Source: DAMCAP01 sp964370205
GTDB lineage: Bacteria; Bacillota; Clostridia; Oscillospirales; Ruminococcaceae
Assembly (NCBI GenBank): GCA_964370205.1
Contig: CAYJIK010000035.1
Location: 1-18,292, forward strand
Direction: 5' to 3'
DNA: 18,292 bases
Below, one piece after another: positions 7,210 to 12,678 of this stretch (position 1 is the stretch's first letter; each line of letters begins with the position of its first letter). Under the pieces are notes generated by a model. That model was not told the origin of the DNA. It saw only the letters and a program-made list of their open reading frames with translations, and made no database searches. A program made the translations under genes and the position numbers.

Positions 7210-7742
7210 GTGGAGGACGTTAAAAAGTTTATCAAATTCGCCATCACAGGTGTCATGAATACCGCTGTGGACTTCGTGATTTTCTCACTGCTTATATGGC
7301 TTGGCGTGGGAGTGTACCTCGCACAAAGCTTGTCCTACTCGGCAGGNNNNNNNNNNNNNNNNNNNNNNNNNNNNNNNNNNNNNNNNNNNNNNNNNNNNNN
7401 NNNNNNNNNNNNNNNNNNNNNNNNNNNNNNNNNNNNNNNNNNNNNNTTATATGGCTTGGCGTGGGAGTGTACCTCGCACAAAGCTTGTCCTACTCGGCAG
7501 GAGTGGCGAATAGCTACATCATAAACCGCAGTTGGACATTCAGCAGCGGTACAAAATTCTGGAGCATGACGCTGGTGAAATTCTTAGCGGTGAGTGCCGT
7601 TTGTCTGCTGATCAGCTATGCAGTGCTATATCTTTTCCACGATGTTTGGGCGCTGCCGGAAATCGTCGCAAAACTTCCTGCAACCGCCGCTACAATGGTG
7701 GTGGGGTTTGGGATAAATAGGTTTTGGACCTTCAAAGAATGA
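7210..7742 (+). CDS. GtrA family membrane protein (gap artefact inside)
   Basis: GtrA-like proteins are small polytopic membrane proteins thought to help move lipid-linked sugars for cell-surface glycan modification. The GTG start at 7210 has GAGGT six bases upstream. Visible: KKFIKFAITGVMNTAVDFVI start, hydrophobic helices, VANSYIINRSWTF, a second pair of helices (FLAVSAVCLLISYAVLYLF), and the repeat-like ending GFGINRFWTFKE. A run of 100 Ns (7347-7446) splits it, but the 55 bases on each side of the Ns are identical (7292-7346 and 7447-7501). Collapsing the duplicate gives one in-frame protein of about 125 aa with four predicted membrane segments and normal family length. The TGA stop lies inside the first hairpin of the array that follows. 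Confidence 0.85.
7292..7501. other. Assembly gap flanked by duplicated contig ends
   Basis: One hundred Ns sit between two identical 55-base copies. Reading through only one copy restores the GtrA frame exactly. This is best explained by two overlapping contig ends joined by a fixed-size scaffold gap, not by a biological duplication. Confidence 0.92.
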
Positions 7743-8420
7743 AGTCTGCGGACTTCATTCCAGGAAGTTTCATGTTTTTCAGCCACCGGCTGAAATTTGA
7801 CAATAATCTGCGGACTATTGTCAAACCACATGAAACTTCTAGGTTGGTGAAATGGACTTGTGCGGGTGGAAACTGTGGCTTTCATTCTTGGAAGTTTCAT
7901 GTTTTTCAGCCACCGGCTGAAATTTGAAATCAGTCTGCGGACTGTTTTCAAACCACATGAAACTTCTAGGTTGGTGAAACGGACTTGTGTGGGTGGAAAC
8001 TGTGGGTTTCATTCTTGGAAGTTTCATGTTTTTCGGTCACTGACCGAAATTTGACAATAGTCTGCGGACTATTGTCAAACCACATGAAACTTCTAGGTTG
8101 TGTGGCGGACTTGTGTGGAATGGAATCTGTGGCTTTCATTCTTGGAAGTTTCATGTTTTTCGGTCACTGACCGAAATTTGACAATAATCTGCGGACTATT
8201 GTCAAACCACATGAAACTTCTGGGTTGTGTGGCGGACTTGTGTAGAATGAAGTCTGCGGACTTCATTCCTGGAAGTTTCATATTTTTGGTCACTGACCAA
8301 ATTTTCGAACTAGTCTGCGGACTATTTCGAAAAACATATGAAACTTCTAGGTTGTGTGGCGGACTTGTGTGGGATGGAAGCTGAAACTTCTACGTTGGTG
8401 CTTTTGACTTGTTGTTGTGG
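7737..8420 (+). repeat. 127-bp tandem hairpin array (five units and a remnant)
   Basis: Units start at 7737, 7864, 7991, 8118 and 8245; a remnant from 8372 keeps the first bases and the tail but has lost the middle. Each full unit has: H0, a hairpin (perfect in units 1 and 5: GAATGAAG-TCTGCGGA-CTTCATTC at 7737-7760 and 8245-8268; decayed in units 2-4); an outer stem GAAGTTTCATGT/ACATGAAACTTC; and inside it H1 (for example 7777-7795) and H2 (for example 7796-7825), forming a three-way junction. H2 in units 1-5 always has the TCTGCGGA core. A spacer TAGGTTG(G/T)TG...GGACTTGTG links units. The period is exactly 127 at every anchor (GGAAGTTTCAT at 7763, 7890, 8017, 8144 and 8271), and 127 is not a multiple of three, which argues against coding. 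Arms differ between units yet stay complementary. It lies between gtrA and rluA, beginning inside the gtrA stop. Confidence 0.93.
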
Positions 8421-8450
8421 GGATTTAGGGATAATGGGTGATGATTTTTT

Positions 8451-8470
8451 GGACGTGGTGTCCTTTTTTT
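8451..8470 (+). terminator. Weak terminator-like hairpin before rluA
   Basis: GGAC/GTCC stem (8451-8454, 8460-8463) with loop GTGGT, followed by seven Ts and then, four bases on, the rluA ribosome site. The stem is only four pairs, so it may be a weak terminator ending transcription of the array or chance. Confidence 0.35.
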
Positions 8471-8486
8471 ATTGGGAGGGGTTTGT

Positions 8487-9353
8487 GTGGCTGTTTTGAC
8501 GTTTACGGTGCCGTCCGAGTGGGACGGTAGGGCTATGAAGTACTTTCTGCGTGAGTATTGCGGTGTCAGCTCTGCACTTATGCGGCGTGCGAAATTGTTG
8601 CCGATGGGCATTACAATGGACGGTGTACACACTCGAAGTGTTGACCCTGTCCGCTGTGGCGCTGTGGTGGCGGTGGACATGGGCGACGAGGACAGGCAGT
8701 ATACACCGCTGGCGCTCCCTGTGGATGTCCTATACGAGGACGAAGGGCTTATTGTGCTGAACAAACCGTCGGGGCTTCCGACCCATCCGTCGCTTGCACA
8801 TCCGAGTTATAGTCTGGGAAATGTGTTTGCGTCGCTTGGGAGCTGTAAGGGGCTTGTGTTCAGGCCGATAAACCGCCTTGACAAGGACACGAGCGGTGTG
8901 GTGTTTGCCGCAAAGAACCGCTATGTCGCCTCCACACTCCCTCCGCTTATCACGAAAAGGTATATAGCACTGGCGCATGGGCAGGTACACCCACCACAAG
9001 ATGAAATCAACCTCCCCATCGACCGCCTATATACCGACTCAGTTAAGCGAGGGGTTATGGAGGGCGGTCAGACTGCTCACACCATCTACAACGTCCTCGG
9101 CTACGGTAACAATTACACAGTTCTGGAACTGGAACTACTCACAGGACGCACCCACCAGATACGTGTACACCTCAGCCACATCGGACACCCCCTACTCGGC
9201 GACACGCTGTACGGCGGCAGGGCAGACCTCATCTCCGCCACCGCCCTACACTGCCACACCGCCACAGTGCGTGACTACGCAGGCGGCTTTACCGTGACAG
9301 CGCAAGTGCGTGATGATATGAGGGGGCTTATGGAGAGTGTGACTAAGTGCTAA
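8487..9353 (+). CDS. RluA family 23S rRNA pseudouridine synthase
   Basis: Converts specific uridines of rRNA (or tRNA) to pseudouridine. From GTG 8487 it is 288 aa. An S4-like N-terminal segment (about 10-65, WDGRAMKYFLREYCGVSSALM) is followed by the catalytic domain with VLYEDEGLIVLNKPSGLPTHP (81-101), the active-site motif INRLDKDTSGVVFA (128-141, catalytic Asp132), and LLTGRTHQIRVHLSHIGHPLLGD. The frame is open to a TTG at 8472, but GGAGGGG (8475-8481) places the start at GTG 8487. The exact target (RluC- or RluD-like) cannot be decided. Expression may depend on a promoter within or upstream of the hairpin array. Confidence 0.9.
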   Translation: MAVLTFTVPSEWDGRAMKYFLREYCGVSSALMRRAKLLPMGITMDGVHTRSVDPVRCGAVVAVDMGDEDRQYTPLALPVDVLYEDEGLIVLNKPSGLPTHPSLAHPSYSLGNVFASLGSCKGLVFRPINRLDKDTSGVVFAAKNRYVASTLPPLITKRYIALAHGQVHPPQDEINLPIDRLYTDSVKRGVMEGGQTAHTIYNVLGYGNNYTVLELELLTGRTHQIRVHLSHIGHPLLGDTLYGGRADLISATALHCHTATVRDYAGGFTVTAQVRDDMRGLMESVTKC

Positions 9354-9393
9354 AGCGAAAAAGGCAGGAGTGACCGCAATTTTACCGCTCAAA

Positions 9394-9545
9394 CAAAAAC
9401 AAGGGTCTGTGACGAAACCTTGTAGGGGCGATCCTATGTGACCGCCCGAAACCGTGGTTTTTACCATTAGTTTCGGGCGAACACACAGGCTCGCCCCTAC
9501 AAGTTTTGTGTATTATTACAATTTCGTTACAGCCACTTGTTTTTG
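9394..9545. repeat. 152-bp two-tier palindromic (MITE-like) element
   Basis: Outer 24-base arms (9394-9417 and 9522-9545; CAAAAACAAG.../...CTTGTTTTTG) are inverted copies with three mismatches. Inside, TTGTAGGGGCGA (9420-9431) and TCGCCCCTACAA (9491-9502) are a perfect inverted pair, continued by CCGCCCGAAAC/GTTTCGGGCG and a small TGGT/ACCA loop hairpin. It sits exactly between the convergent rluA and kinase genes and could act as a two-way terminator. It encodes no protein. The TGTAGGGG ends link it to 4295-4347 and 10122-10153. Confidence 0.8.
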
Positions 9546-9562
9546 TGTGTGGTTCATGTTCT

Positions 9563-10066
9563 TCATAATATATCTAAATCACTACTTATAGTGTACAGTG
9601 CATTTTCTAAGCTATCATTTTCGGTTATAATTTTTTCGTCAATGTTTTGAAGATAGTCTTCCCCATTCCACCATCTTCGCATTTCCATTTCCCCAAATTC
9701 TAAGCTCTTTTCCCTTGCACTGTGCCGTTTCAAAGTTTCCTCAAAAGGTAAATCATAGTAATAGGCATATATATCATTATCAAAAAGTAAAACAGCCTCT
9801 TTAAAAACCGCATCATACCAATCTGCTTTTAAAATTCCTTCCAAAATAACATAATCACAATTTTGCTTTCCATACTTTAGTAAGTTTATTAGTAGTAGTA
9901 TTGTTTGTGTGTTAAAGCCATCATTTGCGTATAACATTTCACGCCTTAACACATCTTGTGAAAGAAGCAATGACGCTGTTTCTTTACCTAACTTCTCCTG
10001 TAGTTGTTTTGCTAAAGAGCTTTTTCCACTGCCCGAATTCCCTCTTATAATTATCAGCTTAGACAT
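9563..10066 (-). CDS. P-loop kinase-like NTPase (AAA_33 type)
   Basis: A 167-aa P-loop protein of the small-molecule kinase/AAA_33 group; the phosphate acceptor is unknown. Visible: MSKLIIIRGNSGSGKSSLAK start with the Walker A loop GNSGSGKS (9-16), SQDVLRREML (36-45), an EGIL strand end (76-79), and an arginine-containing lid FEETLKRHSAREKS (108-121) with RRWWNGEDYL after it. The frame is open to 10114, but the ATG at 10066 has GGAG eight bases upstream and starts directly at the first strand. The gene is clearly more AT-rich than lepA or dnaX and sits next to a transposase relic, so it may have been acquired. It resembles chloramphenicol-phosphotransferase-like and zeta-toxin-like folds only in the P-loop core; no antitoxin gene is adjacent. 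Confidence 0.75.
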   Translation of the reverse strand: MSKLIIIRGNSGSGKSSLAKQLQEKLGKETASLLLSQDVLRREMLYANDGFNTQTILLLINLLKYGKQNCDYVILEGILKADWYDAVFKEAVLLFDNDIYAYYYDLPFEETLKRHSAREKSLEFGEMEMRRWWNGEDYLQNIDEKIITENDSLENALYTISSDLDIL

Positions 10067-10121
10067 TGCTATTCTCCAATCTTTATATAAAGAGCCTTTA
10101 GTAAAGTATAGCACCCTGTAT

Positions 10122-10153
10122 TGTAGGGGACGATGCGCGCATCATCCCCTACA
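10122..10153. repeat. TGTAGGGG-type perfect-ended palindrome
   Basis: A 32-base near-perfect palindrome: TGTAGGGGACGATGCG pairs with CGCATCATCCCCTACA apart from one C/A mismatch. It lies between the transposase relic and the kinase gene, 28 bases beyond the relic's stop codon. Confidence 0.75.
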
Positions 10154-10393
10154 TATCTTTGTGATGTGAGGTGTGCTATGCTTATTTGACGTAGTAGCAA
10201 TCTTCCTCCCATTTTTGTGGATTTGTATCAACGTATTCCCATATTTTTTGATATTCTGTTTCGTTACGGATTATGTGGTCGTGGTATGAGCGTTGCCAAA
10301 TATATTTGTTAAATGGTGGCAATACGCCACGTTTTACCAATTTTGTATATTCTATCGTTGACCACCTTTTAAATGTCTGAATTATTTGCGACA

Positions 10394-10434
10394 ACGTAGG
10401 GGCGGATTCTATATCCGCCCGGGCATCTATGTCT
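10394..10434. repeat. GGGCGGAT palindrome embedded in the RAYT gene
   Basis: CGTAGGGGCGGATTCTATAT followed by CCGCCCGGGC: a GGGCGGAT.../...ATCCGCCC inverted pair. Its reverse complement matches 10571-10595 almost base for base. It is translated in frame after the HUH motif (ARADIESAPT). Confidence 0.75.
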
Positions 10435-10551
10435 GCCCTATCAATTACGATAATTGCGTGAAAATGGTTGGGCATTATTACATATTTAGGGCAATAAACA
10501 TTTTTATATTTATTTAGGGTTTTTACAAATATTTCATCTATCGTTCGGGCG

Positions 10552-10598
10552 GATATGGTGTTGGGAGTTCGGGCGGATATAGAACCGCCCCTACGATA
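10552..10598. repeat. GGGCGGAT palindrome at the RAYT frameshift
   Basis: Two TCGGGCGGATAT blocks in tandem (from 10552 and 10573), the second paired with ACCGCCCCTACG to form a hairpin. It replaces the segment where RAYTs normally carry their second strand and helix, and the two reading frames of the transposase meet here. Confidence 0.7.
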
Positions 10599-10770
10599 AT
10601 TTCGCCGAACAAACATTTGCGGTTATGGGTACATATCGTCACAAAATACGCACCATTTTGGCTGTAATCATAATCCTTTAATCGCATAGATTTTCGTTTT
10701 GGCCACTCCATAAATCACCTCGCAAAATATAAACAACCTTCAGTAAAATACAACACATAAAAAATACCGA

Positions 10771-10833
10771 AGCAAGAACGTGGGGCGGATAACATCCGCC
10801 CCAGCTTGTCAAAAAGCCTTTTGACAAGCTGGG
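10771..10833. repeat. Compound palindrome upstream of the RAYT relic
   Basis: AGCAAGAACGTGG then GGGCGGAT-AAC-ATCCGCCCC (hairpin 10782-10802) runs into a second perfect hairpin: CCCAGCTTGTCAAAA (10800-10814), loop AGCC, TTTTGACAAGCTGGG (10819-10833). The two stems share the CCC and so are mutually exclusive at that point. Confidence 0.8.
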
Positions 10834-10938
10834 ACCGCTGTGGCGGGGTTATCAAAATGGTGGACAAACCCTGACAGTTTGCCCCCAAACCCCCATTCCC
10901 TCCGAAAATGTAAAAAAGCGTCTGATTTTTATGTTATT

Positions 10939-10971
10939 AGCAAGAACGTGGGGCGGATAACATCCGCCCCA
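10939..10971. repeat. Second copy of the AGCAAGAACG-GGGGCGGAT repeat
   Basis: Thirty-three bases identical to 10771-10803, 168 bp away, in the same orientation. The stretch between them (10834-10938) contains no gene. Together with 10394, 10552 and 10122, the copies surround the transposase relic on both sides. Confidence 0.85.
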
Positions 10972-10995
10972 CTATATTTAATGTCATACCACCCT

Positions 10996-11415
10996 CTACG
11001 GCAACCTTGGCAAAGCGTCAGGCTCGCAACTGAGTGAGCTAAACTTCACACTCTCCATGCTCACCCTAAGCTCATTGGTCAGCTTGTCAAATATGTGTTT
11101 GACATTACAGCCGCAAGGGTTTTCGCACTGATAGCTGTCGGTGTGGCACCTGCTGATGGACAGCGGCCCCTCCACCGTTTCTATTACCTCTCGGAGCGAT
11201 ATGTCGTCAGCGGACTTTGCAAGCTCGTACCCTCCGGACTTGCCGAGGTAGGAGTTTATTATGCCGCCGCCTACAAGTTTGCGCAGTATCTTCAGCGAAA
11301 AGCGCAGTGTTACCCCTGTCTTGCCGGCGATACTGGAAGCGTCCATTCGACTGTTTGTTTCGCACAAGCAGTGTACTATTCTGATGGCGTAATCCGCCTC
11401 TAATGTAATATGCAT
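10996..11415 (-). CDS. Rrf2 family transcriptional regulator
   Basis: Rrf2 proteins are dimeric winged-helix repressors or activators, many sensing iron-sulfur status, nitric oxide or cysteine supply (IscR, NsrR, CymR). From ATG 11415 the protein is 139 aa: the classic start MHITLEADYAIRIVHCL, helix-turn-helix (about 25-50, ASSIAGKTGVTLRFSLKILR), wing GGGIINSYLGKSGGYELAK (49-67), and a cysteine cluster C90, C97, C101, C103 in the position where Rrf2 proteins bind an iron-sulfur cluster, so cluster binding is plausible. Longer TTG/GTG starts (to 11442) are possible, but ATG 11415 matches the family. It follows rpoD on the same strand with a 183-bp gap lacking an obvious terminator; no target operon is adjacent. 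Confidence 0.88.
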   Translation of the reverse strand: MHITLEADYAIRIVHCLCETNSRMDASSIAGKTGVTLRFSLKILRKLVGGGIINSYLGKSGGYELAKSADDISLREVIETVEGPLSISRCHTDSYQCENPCGCNVKHIFDKLTNELRVSMESVKFSSLSCEPDALPRLP

Positions 11416-11598
11416 ATATTTACCATGCACGTACGCACACAATACGATCGCAAAACAGCCGGCTCGTGTGTACGCTTCCTTTCATTATGATATCTCCCGA
11501 CCTTCAAACTGCCTACGTTTCCCCCAAACCACCGAACACCTCTGTTACCGAACGTGATTTCGTGGTCTAAGCGATGCACTCGGTATCTCGCAATAATA

Positions 11599-12678
11599 CT
11601 AATCCAAAAAGTCTTTAAGTTTCTTAGAACGGCTGGGGTGGCGGAGCTTACGCAGTGCCTTTGCTTCTATCTGGCGTATTCTCTCACGTGTCACCTTGAA
11701 AATCTTGCCCACTTCCTCCAGTGTGCGTGAACGTCCGTCCTCCATGCCGAAGCGGAGGCGAAGAACTCGCTCCTCACGTGGTGTGAGTGTGCCGAGTACC
11801 TTTGTAAGTTGCTCTTTCAGGAGGGTGAGCGACGCAACATCAGCAGGCGCAGGGGCGTCGTCATCGGGGATGAAGTCGCCTATGTGGCTGTCCTCCTCCT
11901 CGCCTATAGGTGTTTCAAGCGATACTGGCTCTTGTGCAACCCTTATTATCTCTCGCACCTTCTCAACAGTTATGTCAAGTTCCTCTGCGATTTCCTCCAT
12001 GGTGGGGTCTCTGCCGTTTTCATGCAGTAGCTGGGACGTTACCTTTTTAAGGCGGTTTATCGTCTCCACCATATGGACAGGTATACGTATCGTCCTCGCC
12101 TGGTCAGCTATCGCCCTTGTAATCGCCTGTCTTATCCACCATGTAGCATAGGTCGAGAACTTAAAGCCCTTGTTGTAGTCAAACTTCTCAACCGCTTTTA
12201 TCAGACCTAAGTTGCCCTCCTGTATAAGGTCGAGGAACTGTAGCCCTCTGCCCACATACTTCTTTGCGATGGACACAACAAGTCTAAGGTTCGCTTCGGA
12301 CAGCCTTCTACGTGCTTCCTCGTCACCATCCTGCATACGAATGGCAAGCTCTACCTCCTCCGCAGGAGTAAGCAGCGGTACTCTACCTATCTCCTTGAGG
12401 TAGACACGCACAGGGTCGTCAATATTCATGTCGGCGGCGGAGGTTTCAGCCACTTCGCCCACAGGTAACGCACGTATGTCAAGCGTTTCTATCTGCACAA
12501 CATCGTCGTCCACGATTTCTACTCCGCACTTTTCCAATGTTTCATAGAGTTTATCCACCTGTTCAACGTCAAAGTCCACTTCTTCAAGTATGTCGCCAAT
12601 TTCCTTAACGCTCACCTTGCCTCTGGCTTTGCTTTTCTCTATAAGTTCCTTTATAACCTGAGCCTTATTGATCGCCAT
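11599..12678 (-). CDS. rpoD: Primary RNA polymerase sigma factor (sigma-A/RpoD)
   Basis: The housekeeping sigma factor recognises -35/-10 promoters such as those seen here. At 359 aa it is typical of Firmicutes. Region 1.1 is about residues 1-65; region 1.2 DPVRVYLKEIGRVPLLTPAEE (88-108); region 2 ANLRLVVSIAKKYVGRGLQFLDLIQEG to TYATWWIRQAITRAIADQ (129-193), with the -10-reading helix; region 3 VHMVETINRL onward; region 4 LTPREERVLRLRFGMEDG with the -35-reading HTH LEEVGKIFKVTRERIRQIEAKALRKLR (320-346). The start overlaps the 3' end of dnaG by 14 bp, behind GGGGGAGC, so the two are translationally coupled, as in the classical macromolecular-synthesis operon. Confidence 0.98.
   Translation of the reverse strand: MAINKAQVIKELIEKSKARGKVSVKEIGDILEEVDFDVEQVDKLYETLEKCGVEIVDDDVVQIETLDIRALPVGEVAETSAADMNIDDPVRVYLKEIGRVPLLTPAEEVELAIRMQDGDEEARRRLSEANLRLVVSIAKKYVGRGLQFLDLIQEGNLGLIKAVEKFDYNKGFKFSTYATWWIRQAITRAIADQARTIRIPVHMVETINRLKKVTSQLLHENGRDPTMEEIAEELDITVEKVREIIRVAQEPVSLETPIGEEEDSHIGDFIPDDDAPAPADVASLTLLKEQLTKVLGTLTPREERVLRLRFGMEDGRSRTLEEVGKIFKVTRERIRQIEAKALRKLRHPSRSKKLKDFLD

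Larger units (their letters stand above)
10182..10711 (-). pseudogene. REP-associated tyrosine transposase (RAYT), frameshifted
   Basis: RAYTs are Y1/HUH single-strand transposases related to IS200/IS605 TnpA and linked to REP palindromes. The N-terminus is encoded from ATG 10711 (AGGTGA upstream): MEWPKRKSMRLKDYDYSQNG, then AYFVTICTHNRKCLFGE, in one frame, which runs into TAG after repeat-derived codons. The rest, including the HUH motif MPNHFHAIIVI and WQRSYHDHIIRNETEYQKIW with the candidate catalytic tyrosines, is in another frame and ends in YYVK-TAA at 10182. The 530-bp span is not a multiple of three. Palindromic repeats occur inside the gene: 10552-10598 at the frameshift, and 10394-10434, read in frame as DARADIESAPT after the HUH motif. 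A shorter product from 10616 would lack the normal N-terminal strands, so I regard it as inactive unless the shift is a sequencing error. Confidence 0.85.

Noticed and set aside
7724..8384. Several overlapping short open frames on both strands with repeated peptides such as MKLPRMK and SFMWFDNSPQ
   Set aside because: They are translations of the 127-bp repeat. The period is not a multiple of three, so the frame changes every unit; there are no ribosome sites, and the conserved feature is base pairing, not protein sequence.
7737..8420. CRISPR array
   Set aside because: Units are 127 bp and similar along their whole length, with no short repeats alternating with unique spacers, and there are no cas genes in the window.
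9563..10066. Zeta-type toxin of a toxin-antitoxin pair
   Set aside because: Only the P-loop core is shared; there is no neighbouring antitoxin gene and the substrate residues of zeta toxins are not evident.
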